64,000 nt of DNA from Haematobia irritans (Eukaryota; Arthropoda; Insecta; Diptera; Muscidae), in NCBI RefSeq assembly GCF_050003625.1, contig NC_134400.1, forward strand, positions 64,841,011 through 64,905,010, read 5' to 3'. Both the position numbers and the translations under genes were made by a program. The notes beneath the pieces are model-generated. The model worked only from the letters and a program-made list of their open reading frames with translations. It was not told the DNA's origin and searched no databases. This document shows, piece after piece, positions 11,895 through 22,172 of the stretch; the stretch's first letter is position 1; every line of letters begins with the position of its first letter.

Positions 11895-12806
11895 GACTTC
11901 CCCATGGAGCTCTCCCATGAGACTAGTTGTGAAACCAAATAAGGTTAGACTTTGTCTGGACGCCAGAAGGCTCAATCAACTAACTAGGAAGGATGCCTAT
12001 CCCTTGCCCAGTATTGAAGGGATATTTGCCCGTCTGCCTAAGGCAAATATCATAACAAAACTAGATCTTAAGGATGCTTACTGGCAAGTTGGATTGAGTG
12101 AAGAATCGAAACCGTTGACTGCTTTTACGATACCAGGTCGGCCGTTGTACCAGTTCACTGTAATGCCATTTGGTCTGTGCAACGCGCCACAGTCCATGTG
12201 TCGTCTCATGGACAAATTGATTCCGGCATACCTAAGACATTGCCTGTTCGGGTATCTCGACGACCTGGTAATCATTAGCGAAGATTTTCCGACACATATA
12301 TCCGTTTTGGTCCGAATTGCCTATGAATTTAAAAGGGCAAACTTCACACTCAATGTGGATAAGTGCAATTTCTGCGTGACCCAAGTAAAATATGTTGGAT
12401 ATGTTATTGGACACGGTGGAATCCAAACCGATCCAGAGAAAATTGATTCAATTTTGAAATGGCCGATACCAAAGACAGTCAAACAGGTCCGCGGATTTTT
12501 GGGGTTAGCGGGGTGGTATCGTCGTTTCATAGATAAATTTTCTTCCCTTACTTTTCCAATTACTGAGACTCTGTCCAGTAAGAGGAATTTCAAATGGACC
12601 TGTGAAGCTCAAGGAAGTTAAGAAACGCTTGACTGCCACACCTGTTCTAGCCAATCCGGATTTTGATAAGAAATTTTACTTGCATTGCGATGCTTCAGAT
12701 TACGGCATTGGGGCAGTGTTAATGCAGCTAGATGACAACGGCATAGAACGGCCTATTGCTTTCATGTCGAAAAAGCTTAACACTGCCCAACGTAATTATA
12801 GCGTAA
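11878..12806 (+). pseudogene. G2 reverse transcriptase and first part of RNase H
   Basis: RT motifs appear in order: LCLDARRLNQLTRKDAYPLP, LDLKDAYWQV (first catalytic Asp), FTVMPFGLCNAP, and the active-site GYLDDL (YLDD at 12253-12264). The thumb follows with GFLGLAGWYRRFI. A frame shift near 12600 leads into RNase H (HCDASDYGIGAVL, first catalytic Asp), which is cut after residues NYS by the DNA element at 12807. It continues at 14451. Confidence 0.9.
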
Positions 12807-14450
12807 AGGTAGGTACTATGTTCGGTTTCCGCAGCGAAATCCCATACAAAACCAAAAATGCGAAAAACTACCGAAATATTTTTTCATTTGTGGAACTTTG
12901 TTCTTTTCGAGTTAAAAAACTGACGTAAAGCGCACAGTCCCTAATTAGATCGTGTTAAATCCTTCCATATGTTGAGATTAGTTAGTTTCAAAACATGGCG
13001 CCATTTGCAATGTGAATTAAGAAATAATTTATTTATTCAAATGATTTGTGTGAAATTACAATACAAATGTGGTTCGCATTGTTATTTAAAAATGCAATAA
13101 GATCGATTGACAAAATAAAAATAACTTGAGGTGGTGTTTTCGTAATAAAGCCACCATCTAGCCGCTCCCTACTACATGATAGAATAGAAATAATGTACAT
13201 AACATGTAATTTATAGAAGTGTTAACAAAATAAAGTTTTATTTATTGAATTTCATTTTACAATCGTTTCTTTTTACAGGGTATAGGGAAAATAAACACAA
13301 ATGCTGGCCGTGCATCGTAATTATAAAGAAGGCAGTGCGATTGATGTTGCAGTACTATGGTAGCTACGAATGGAATCACAAGAATAAATTGCTATGTTCC
13401 AAAAATAAAATGCAAAAATTAATTATGCATATATTTTGCATTTTATCGATTCAAAACACTGGTTGAATTTTATAACGTGACTGAAATAGTTATAAAACTA
13501 TACATTGGGAGAGTATAACAAGAAACGTTCTTCAGTAAACCAGCCACTTTGCATCTCAATGTATTAATTTCAGTCAACGAAGAGTTCCTGGTATAGAACA
13601 CTAATATCCCTTTGTGACGAATTATCTTGTGAAATATAAGTCGGGAACAGTGACTTTTGCTTAGGAACTACCCTTGAACGTGAGTTATAGGCTTATGTTG
13701 ATTGAACAAAAAGTTTCACTTTGACTACATCTATTGTATGGTGTACGTGTTTTAACTGGTCACCCCATGATGTTGTTCCCCCCGAGGTAACAACATTGGC
13801 AAATGAAATGGCGTTATTATCCTTTGTGGGAACCGTGGTGGTGACCACTGGATTTGAAATTGCTAGTGAGGCGGCAACAGCATGGGCATAAGTACACTTT
13901 TGTCCGCTGGTATTGCAATGCGATTGTGTAGATATTGTGGACACCAACGAATTAAGTTTGTTGATGAATGAGTCCATTGCTGAGCATGATGTAAAAGTTA
14001 GCATAACACCGGAATTATATGTTTGTTAGATGGGCGTTACAAATTGACGGTATCTATTTGGAAAAGCTGAAGAAGAAGGCAATGTACCACATGTCGTTAA
14101 AGCTGTAGAGTAGAGCGGCTGGCGTTTTATTCTTAACAATTATTAGTGTCCAGTGCTGTGTGAGGTTTGGTTGCAAAACAATTTAAAAACTGGTAGAAAA
14201 AACTTTTCAAAACAATTATCATGAATGCGTGTGTGTAAACAATCTAATCAGCTGCTGCGTATACATATGTAATATAATAATTTTATGACGTTTGGCGATG
14301 TTGTCAATTAAATTTCGGAGAAATAAACGCGGAATAGTTCCAAAATGGCTGTTTTCTTCCTTCGAAATCTATTGTCAACACTCTCATTTTTCAACGCGAA
14401 AGAATGGTTAAGTGAAGTTCTTTTCGAGTCAACAAACGTAGTACCCACCC
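12807..14450. mobile_element. PIF/Harbinger-like element in G2 RNase H
   Basis: The RNase H frame is interrupted exactly here. The ends form imperfect inverted repeats: GGTAGGTACTATGTTCG on the left and GGTGGGTACTACGTTTG on the reverse of the right end. TAA is duplicated on both sides (12804-12806, 14451-14453), and a 3-bp TWA duplication is typical of PIF/Harbinger. The 1.64-kb body has one minus-strand frame of 103 codons (14004-13693) with no recognisable nuclease or Myb-like domain, so it is probably non-autonomous. Confidence 0.78.
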
Positions 14451-14453
14451 TAA

Positions 14454-14989
14454 CGGAGAGAGAGTGTCTTGCAGCTGTAGAAGCTATAAAACGTTTCAGA
14501 TGTTACATAGAGCTGCAAGACTTTGAGGTCATCACGGACCACTCTTCTCTCCAATGGCTAATGAAGCAAACGGATCTAACCGGGAGGCTAGCCCGCTGCG
14601 TGTTCAAATTGCAACCATATAATTTCACAATCACCCATCGTAGCGGTAGAGACCACGTAGTTCCGGATGCATTATCCCGGATCCCCAATGAAGAAATTTT
14701 TTCTATCGAACTGTATGAAGCACCCATAGACCTTAATTCAAGTTGTTTTAAGGATCCAGATTATGAGGGGCTGAAGAGGAGAATTTTGGACAATGCTCCC
14801 AAATATCCAGATGTGGAGGTCCTAGACGGATATGTATATATCCGGACCGAGCATTATTGCAGGGACTTGGAGCAGGAACAGAATTCGTGGAAACTCTGGG
14901 TGCCACAGGGTTTGCGACATACCGTAATTTCTAGGTCCCATGATTCTCCAATTGCGGGTCATGGGGAATGGCTAAAACGGCGGAATTAA
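14454..14989 (+). pseudogene. G2 RNase H end and integrase zinc-binding start
   Basis: The reading frame resumes after the PIF-type insertion with TERECLAAVEAIKRF, then TDHSSLQWL (catalytic Asp) and the closing VPDALSRI. A linker follows, then the start of the integrase H2C2 module (SHDSPIAGHG). A frame shift near 14965 separates it from the next part. The in-frame start upstream of 14450 belongs to the inserted element and is not a real start. Confidence 0.85.
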
Positions 14990-15791
14990 TTAGGAGAACT
15001 TTTTATTGGCCAGGCCTTCTAACAGACGTTAGAGACTTTATTCGAAAATGTGAAATATGTAGAAGTACAAAACATCCTAACGCTGTTTTACGGCCAGAAA
15101 TGGGTAAATCTGTTGACACCGCGAGACCATTTCAAAGATTATATGTGGATCTTCTAGGGCCATACCCAAGGTCAAAACGAGGTCATATTGGTCTACTCAG
15201 CAATTTCTAGTCGATCACATATTCCATATTTTCGGTGTGCCCGAGTTCCTCGTAAGTGATAATGGGTCACAATTTAAAGCAAACGAATTTAATGCTTTCC
15301 TTACTAGTCTTGGAATAAAACATATCTATACCGCATTGTATTCCCCTCAGGCAAATGCCTCCGAGCGCGTTAACCGCTCTATAATTGCCGCTATCAGAGC
15401 ATATCTAGGGGAAGACCACAGGATGTGGGATGAACATATTTCGGCCATAAGTTGTGCCATGAGGAACTCTTATCACCAATCTATTAAATGCTCTCCATAT
15501 TTTGCCACATTTGGTTTGGACATGGTTACCCATGGGGAGTCATATTCATTGCTGAGAAATTTGGGGCTCTTGGAGGAACCACATGTGAATTTGAATCGTG
15601 AGGATCAATTAGTGTTATTGCGTTTGAATCTAAGGAGAAACATAAATCGGACATATGAGACCAATAGAGAGGCATACAATCTGAGAGCTCGCCCAATTTC
15701 ATACCTAATAGGTCAGATTGTATATCGACGAAATTTTGCTAGACTGATGCTTCCAAACGCTTCAATGCAAAACTGGCACCGATTTTTATAA
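14968..15791 (+). pseudogene. G2 integrase
   Basis: Finishes the H2C2 module (CEICRS) and encodes the core: VDLLGPY (first Asp), VSDNGSQF (second Asp, about 15255) and NASERVN (Glu). The first part ends at 15210. A probable deletion of core sequence and a frame change lie at 15195-15237 before the frame resumes. From the second Asp to the Glu there are 34 residues, against 35 in the other Gypsy elements here. The C-terminal part is cut at 15791; downstream frames still resemble the end of the domain (YYVLQG, then TYHAKDIRP to about 15885). Up to 15931 lies a short untranslated stretch. Confidence 0.85.
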
Positions 15792-15931
15792 AGGTGACAT
15801 CGAATGTTGGGAATAATTATTATGTGCTGCAGGGTGTAGAAGGAGGTTCAATCGGGACATACCATGCCAAAGATATACGCCCTTGAGAATTCCGGTTAAT
15901 ATTATGGTCCATGGACAAATATTACCCGGTT

Positions 15932-17123
15932 TGTGATGTATGCTTTTTGAACCAGTTATGAAATGTGTGGTGGGTTGCCTTACTGAGAATTAATCTATCT
16001 CAACTTTTACTATCGGTTACGACCAAAAGTTATTAATAGAGCAACAGAGGAAACTCAATTCCAGCCTTCGAGTTAGAAACGAACATTATCCAACACACAC
16101 GCATTGGTAAGACTATGTCTGTAATTTGCCGGCTCGAACATCAAGCCTAGAGTAGTACAGTGAGAACGCCGAACTAGAAGTGCCGAGGACGCGGGTTCGA
16201 GCACGGGATTTTTTATTGATTTTTTTTAATTACTTTTCCTTTCGTATATATTCCTGAGTGCTTATATATAGATTTTTTTTGTCTTTGTCAAGCTAGTACT
16301 AAAACGAGATCTCCCTAACATTACTAATTAAATTCGGAGTTGAGTGTAACTTTGCCGTAAATATTTTTCAACATTCTTTCTACTTTTGGCAGTTGAACGG
16401 CTAGACACGTATTTAAGAGGAAATAGAAAAAAAAACTATTAATAAACGGCAGCCGTCTGAAAGAAAAGATTTTTTTTGAAAGAATTCAATTAATTGATCC
16501 ATTTGGATCCGTGACATCTACAATTCTATTTAAATTCAATAAAGTGCTGTGGCATTTTAAAATTCATAAGACAAATAAAAAAGAGCTATTTATGGAAAAG
16601 TTATCTTGTGAACAAATTTCTTTAACCTGACCCATAATCTAGAGTAATCTTTGGGACATTACCATCAATAACCGTGTTCCACAAAGACCCGTAAAAAGAA
16701 CGAATTCCCGGTTGATCCAACATACATAGAGGCTAATTTCAATAGACGAACAGTAAAGGTATTTTTCTGTAAATATTATCCATTGCTTTTACTGATCTAA
16801 TTGTGTTTTTCCATACCTATTCAAGGAGCTTGGTGCTCCAAAACGACAAAAGGCACTGACCTTTGTGGAATCATACCATTTATCAAGACTATTTCATCGT
16901 ATTGTCATCCTATTCATTCAAAGCCTTATCTGAAAGTAGTATCCAGCAGTGGCAGAGATACTCTGATTTGGTTGAATATTTTATTGGGCTATTTTTGGAA
17001 TAGTGGTCGTGTCTCTAAATTTACGTCTCGAGAAGTCCCATCTGGTAGCAGGTAAAGCAAATGTCTACCATAGATTAGAATTATTTAACCACCATCATCA
17101 TAGTGACGGAAAACGTAATTCCT
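15932..17123 (+). repeat. G2 3' LTR, first (truncated) copy
   Basis: Starts TGTGATGTATGC right after the integrase region and follows the LTR for about 1.19 kb. At 17119-17123 it jumps back to integrase sequence. Frames that appear inside it are LTR sequence and not genes. Confidence 0.9.
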
Positions 17124-17804
17124 CGTAAGTGATAATGGGTCACAATTTAAAGCAAACGAATTTAATGCTTTCCTTACTAGTCTTGGAATAAAACATATCT
17201 ATACCGCATTGTATTCCCCTCAGGCAAATGCCTCCGAGCGCGTTAACCGCTCTATAATTGCCGCTATCAGAGCATATCTAGGGGAAGACCACAGGATGTG
17301 GGATGAACATATTTCGGCCATAAGTTGTGCCATGAGGAACTCTTATCACCAATCTATTAAATGCTCTCCATATTTTGCCACATTTGGTTTGGACATGGTT
17401 ACCCATGGGGAGTCATATTCATTGCTGAGAAATTTGGGGCTCTTGGAGGAACCACATGTGAATTTGAATCGTGAGGATCAATTAGTGTTATTGCGTTTGA
17501 ATCTAAGGAGAAACATAAATCGGACATATGAGACCAATAGAGAGGCATACAATCTGAGAGCTCGCCCAATTTCATACCTAATAGGTCAGATTGTATATCG
17601 ACGAAATTTTGCTAGACTGATGCTTCCAAACGCTTCAATGCAAAACTGGCACCGATTTTTATAAAGGTGACATCGAATGTTGGGAATAATTATTATGTGC
17701 TGCAGGATGTAGAAGGAGGTTCAATCGGGACATACCATGCCAAAGATATACGCCCTTGAGAATTCCGGTTAATATTATGGTCCATGGACAAATATTACCC
17801 GGTT
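17124..17804 (+). pseudogene. Duplicated C-terminal half of G2 integrase
   Basis: Repeats 15251-15931. It contains the second catalytic Asp box, the NASERVN Glu box and the C-terminal region, but has no RT or zinc-binding part of its own. Its in-frame Met at 17209 is accidental. It is a by-product of the tandem duplication. Confidence 0.9.
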
Positions 17805-20297
17805 TGTGATGTATGCTTTTTGAACCAGTTATGAAATGTGTGGTGGGTTGCCTTACTGAGAATTAATCTATCTCAACTTTTACTATCGGTTACGACCAAA
17901 AGTTATTAATAGAGCAACAGAGGAAACTCAATTCCAGCCTTCGAGTTAGAAACGAACATTATCCAACACACACGCATTGGTAAGACTATGTCTGTAATTT
18001 GCCGGCTCGAACATCAAGCCTAGAGTAGTACAGTGAGAACGCCGAACTAGAAGTGCCGAGGACGCGGGTTCGAGCACGGGATTTTTTATTGATTTTTTTT
18101 AATTACTTTTCCTTTCGTATATATTCCTGAGTGCTTATATATAGATTTTTTTTGTCTTTGTCAAGCTAGTACTAAAACGAGATCTCCCTAACATTGCTAA
18201 TTAAATTCGGAGTTGAGTGTAACTTTGCCGTAAATATTTTTCAACATTCTTTCTACTTTTGGCAGTTGAACGGCTAGACACGTATTTAAGAGGAAATAGA
18301 AAAAAAAACTATTAATAAACGGCAGCCGTCTGAAAGAAAAGATTTTTTTTGAAAGAATTCAATTAATTGATCCATTTGGATCCGTGACATCTACAATTCT
18401 ATTTAAATTCAATAAAGTGCTGTGGCATTTTAAAATTCATAAGACAAATAAAAAAGAGCTATTTATGGAAAAGTTATCTTGTGAACAAATTTCTTTAACC
18501 TGACCCATAATCTAGAGTAATCTTTGGGACATTACCATCAATAACCGTGTTCCACAAAGACCCGTAAAAAGAACGAATTCCCGGTTGATCCAACATACAT
18601 AGAGGCTAATTTCAATAGACGAACAGTAAAGGTATTTTTCTGTAAATATTATCCATTGCTTTTACTGATCTAATTGTGTTTTTCCATACCTATTCAAGGA
18701 GCTTGGTGCTCCAAAACGACAAAAGGCACTGACCTTTGTGGAATCATACCATTTATCAAGACTATTTCATCGTATTGTCATCCTATTCATTCAAAGCCTT
18801 ATCTGAAAGTAGTATCCAGCAGTGGCAGAGATACTCTGATTTGGTTGAATATTTTATTGGGCTATTTTTGGAATAGTGGTCGTGTCTCTAAATTTACGTC
18901 TCGAGAAGTCCCATCTGGTAGCAGGTAAAGCAAATGTCTACCATAGATTAGAATTATTTAACCACCATCATCATAGTGACGGAAAACGTAATTCCTACCT
19001 GGAAATAAACTATTTTATATATTTTTTTGGACTAATGAATCAGATTAAATGCAAAGGTTCCAACAATTAATATAAGAAGGAGCAAAAATTATACAAGTTT
19101 CCAAGCAAATTGCACCCCAAAAGAAATCGTCAACCAACACCAAAACTCCACAGCTGTTCATCGAGGCCTCGGCGTACATCTTGGATGGTGGTAAGTGAAA
19201 ATTCAACCTTAATTGTTTTTAATCCTGGTATATATTATATAAATTTTGCTACAAAAACGGCCCTAGAATTGGGCAACATACTTTGAAACCTTTGCAAGAG
19301 TATTAAATTTCTATATTTTAAGTCAATTCTTCCTATGGGATTTCTTTTATTTTTTTGTTTTGGTTTTTTGTCTATATATCATTCATCTAAGCTAATTTTT
19401 TTTATCGATTATCTTAATCAGTAATAATAACTATAACTATCCTAAAGTTTATCGAAATATTAAAAATGTTTAGTGTAAGGAAATAATGTTGAATTGAATT
19501 TTGCGAACATAGGCAGTATTTCTAATTTAAACATCGAACATAGAATTTTAAGAAATTTCATTTTCATTTGAAACTTATTTAAATTTCCTAATGGTTGCGG
19601 ATAGTGCAACGTGTTTGTGTTTGATTCGAACCGAAGTATGTAGTAAAAATTTCAAATCACTCTGTTATCATTAAAGAGAGTAATGTTAATAAAGATGAAT
19701 TTGTCTTTGGAAAATAACATCATGATATAGATTGTTTCCAGTTCTTACGGAGGAAATGTAAACAGTGGGAATGTAAGATATAGTATCTGTTTTGGGGATC
19801 TTAACAGTATGGAAGAACGGGCTCACAAGATCAAGGCAGGGAAGGGTTGAGAGGCCTTAGGCTCCAATAACATCGGGAGATCTATTTTTTTTTATTTTTC
19901 TGGCACTTGTAACTAATACTTATATACATTTTATTCTTACCCGGCAATTAGGGGCATTTTTTTTTTATTGCGGGATCAGCCCCACTAAAGTAGTTTCAGT
20001 ACTTTAATTTTTTTTTTAATTTTCTTTTTTTTGTGGTCTATGTGTTTTTACTCGGGAGTCTATAATAATTTTAATTATGTTTTGGGTTGTGCCAATCGTG
20101 ATCAAGGGGACCCGAACCCCCCACCCGACTGCAGCTCGCACTTAAAAGGCTCCCACTGTCTTCTTTGGTCACATTAGAAAAAAAATATATTTGCTTTACC
20201 ATCCTGGTTACAGCCGAGCTATACGAAGGCTATAGTCCTGTTTGTTTTAAGTGGCTGTGTCTTCGATATGAACAAATTTTAGCTAACGTACATTACA
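17805..20297 (+). repeat. G2 3' LTR, complete copy (about 2.49 kb)
   Basis: Runs from TGTGATG to CATTACA and is followed by the ACGT duplication. It contains two segments absent from the 5' LTR: about 280 bp at 19103-19383 and about 560 bp at 19593-20150. Their ends show no clear inverted repeats, so they may be sequence lost from the 5' LTR and not insertions. No gene is seen. Confidence 0.88.
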
Positions 20298-20301
20298 ACG
20301 T

Positions 20302-20972
20302 TTAGGGGGATTTTTAGGGGTAAAATTTATTTGGGGGGATTTTTGGGTATAAAAAATTTCAGACCTTATAAAGTGGAGCAATCCTCAAGCAAATTCGGAA
20401 CAATTCTAGCATGAGTTATGAGAAAAAAGATGCGGAAGGTCAACAAGAAGATCCTAAATACAAACAAGTATCCAATAGCATTATTTTCGTTATCTTTCTT
20501 AAACTCTTCTGTTGAAAGGGCATTTTTAATATTTGACAAAATTAAAAACAATCGTATTTTAACTTAGCAGCTGAAAGCTTTTTAAGAGTAAACCCGCTTT
20601 TTAAATTGATATACATATTGTATTATTACATCCATAGAAAAAATAATTTCCTCAGGGGTGAAATTTTAAACAAACGAAAATCTCTTTTGTTTTAAAGTAT
20701 TTTCTTAAATAGCAAATTTTATTTTTTATTTACTTCAAACGAAAAAAGAAATTTCGTTTCCCAGGAAAGAACTCCTCTTTCAGGATATACATTTGTGTTA
20801 AATTTAATTTTTAAAGTGTATCACTACAGGATTTTTTTCACGTAATTTTGGGGCCACTTTTTGTACTTTTATATTCTGACATTTTTTGGGGGTTTTTGAA
20901 AAAAGCTTAGACCAGTTTAGAGGTTTTTTTTAAGATTTGGGGGGAAGAATCAAAAATCACCTGGCAACACTG
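20302..20972 (+). mobile_element. Right part of the hAT element
   Basis: Continues the G-rich subterminal sequence (TTAGGGGGATTTTT) begun at 7028-7080. It holds the last codons of a transposase and ends in the inverted repeat ACCTGGCAACACTG. The rest, about 20570-20950, is AT-rich without a frame. Confidence 0.88.
20484..20567 (+). pseudogene. hAT transposase C-terminal remnant
   Basis: The frame reads LSFLNSSVERAFLIFDKIKN, then NRILT and TAG (20565-20567). The SSVERAF...KIKN...LT pattern is the hAT C-terminal dimerisation signature, located just before the stop as in full transposases. Everything upstream, including the catalytic core, is missing. It confirms the superfamily suggested by the ends and the 8-bp duplication. 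Confidence 0.82.
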
Positions 20973-21116
20973 CACCAGATGAATAACTTAATGGTCGTAG
21001 ATCCTTCTAGCGTTGTCAAAGAATGTTCTGGCGTTGCCAGAATATTGCAGTGCTGCCAGAATGTTCTCGTATTGCCAGACCATCATATATAAAAGCGCTC
21101 GCATGCTGCTAACGAG
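20973..21116 (+). repeat. G1 copy 1 3' LTR, right part
   Basis: Begins with the second CACCAGAT and continues the LTR exactly where it broke off at 7027. It runs through the CATATATAAAAGCGCTCGCA region, a likely TATA box, and stops after GCTAACGAG. The last about 110 bp of the LTR is missing because LINE sequence begins. Confidence 0.88.
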
Positions 21117-22172
21117 TTTTAGGAATAGTTTAGGTTAGGTTAGGTAAAAGTGGCAGCCCGATTAAATTTCAGGCTCACTTAGACTATTCAGTCCATTGTG
21201 ATACCACATTTAACTAAAAGTACCTATTACATATGGGCACTTCTAGTCTTAAACACTGAACCTTCTCTATTATTTACTTTTGTGGAACCAACCAGATTAT
21301 TCCAAAAACATTAACAAACTGCTTAAGTTAACGTTTTCCAGGTCAGCCAGTAATCTAAAGCTATATGCTCCTAAAATTCGCTTACGCCCTTCACAAAAAG
21401 CAGGACACTCACACAAGAGGTGTTTAATTGATTCCTTTTCCTCCACATCATGACAGCTTATACAATAGTCATTATACTTCGCACCTATAGTTTTTGCAAA
21501 TTCGCCTATCAGGCAGCGACCAGTTATAGCAGATATCAGGAGTGCTATCTGACGCCTTGAGAACAATAGCATATCTAGTGTGCGGTTTAAGTTTAAATGG
21601 GGCCATATTGCTTGGTGTCGTTACAACCTTGCAATTTTCCCATCGAATATTGGCCATCATAACAGCCTTCTCACGCAGTAAGAGCTTGCAGGTGGCCAGA
21701 GGCATACCAACAGATTCTAGTTCCCCTGGAATATGTAAGGTAGTTTCTAGCCTTAGGTTAGGTTAGGTTATGTGGCAGCCCGATGTGTCAGGCTCACTTA
21801 GACTATTCAGTCCATTGTGATACCACAGTGGTGAACTTCTCTCTTATCACTGAGTGCTGCCCGATTCCATGTTAAGCTCAATGACAAGGGACCTCCTTTT
21901 TATAGCCGAGTCCGAACGGCGTTCCACATTCCAGTGAAACCACTTAGAGAAGCTTTGAAACCCTCAGAAATGTCACCAGCATTACTGAGGTGGGATAATC
22001 CACCGCCGAAAAACTTTTTGGTGTTCGGTCGTAGCAGGAATCGAACCCACGACCTTGTGTATGCAAGGCGGGCATGCTAACCATTGCACCACGGTGGCTC
22101 CCAGTGGCTCCCAGTTTCTAGCCTTGCTAACACATCTGCTTCGCAGTTCCCCGGTATGTTCCCCTGGCCAGG
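21117..22172 (-). mobile_element. LOA-type LINE, fragment A (3' part)
   Basis: Read on the minus strand it covers the late RNase H region and the C-terminal part of ORF2. That part includes a Cys/His motif C-x2-C-x8-H-x4-C-x-C near 21410-21470, often seen at the end of such ORF2 proteins. The 3' untranslated region ends near 21120 in short TAACCTAACC repeats. Its last about 90 bp (21131-21217) resembles the tail of the SINE at 21755-22112. The SINE interrupts it. Both coding frames are broken. Confidence 0.75.
21755..22112 (-). mobile_element. tRNA-derived SINE with TAACC-repeat tail
   Basis: On the minus strand the head contains an A box (TGGTGCAATGG, 22081-22091) and a B box (GGTTCGATTCC, 22038-22048), the internal RNA polymerase III promoter. 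The body runs about 350 bp and ends in TAACCTAACC repeats. The 13-bp duplication AGTTTCTAGCCTT lies at 21742-21754 and 22113-22125, which shows retroposition into LINE fragment A. A short GTGGCTCCCA repeat sits at the head. I associate this family with muscid flies from memory. Confidence 0.9.

Larger units (their letters stand above)
15251..18996 (+). repeat. 1,873-bp tandem duplication (integrase end plus LTR start)
   Basis: The segment 15251-17123 is repeated at 17124-18996 with a constant offset of 1,873 bp. It joins the middle of the G2 LTR back to integrase at a shared TTCCT (15246-15250, 17119-17123, 18992-18996). Only a few differences were noticed, such as GGGTGTAG/GGATGTAG at 15832/17705 and one base near 16320/18193. 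The result looks like unequal repair or replication slippage at microhomology. Confidence 0.9.
7081..20297 (+). mobile_element. G2: long-LTR Gypsy with RING-like Gag, inside the hAT
   Basis: The element runs from TGTGATG (7081) to CATTACA (20297) and is flanked by ACGT on both sides (7077-7080, 20298-20301). The order is LTR, Lys-type primer site, Gag, protease, RT, RNase H, integrase, LTR, which is standard for Ty3/Gypsy. The long LTRs and Lys primer recall the Osvaldo/Ulysses lineage, but that is from memory. Coding frames carry several stops and shifts, so the copy is dead. Two later events changed it: a PIF-type insertion (12807-14450) and a 1,873-bp tandem duplication (15251-18996). Confidence 0.92.
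7028..20972 (+). mobile_element. hAT element (about 0.73 kb of its own sequence) split by G2
   Basis: The terminal inverted repeats are CAGTGTTGCCAGGT at 7028 and ACCTGGCAACACTG ending at 20972. An 8-bp duplication CACCAGAT lies outside both ends (7020-7027 and 20973-20980). The 8-bp duplication and CAG...CTG ends are hallmarks of hAT. Only 7028-7080 and 20298-20972 belong to the hAT; all between is the G2 retrotransposon. The right part encodes the very end of a hAT transposase. It is therefore a deleted, non-autonomous hAT that landed in the G1 LTR. Confidence 0.93.

Noticed and set aside
22022..22100. A tRNA gene on the minus strand
   Set aside because: A and B boxes are present, but the sequence continues into a SINE body with a target duplication, and a proper cloverleaf is not convincing.
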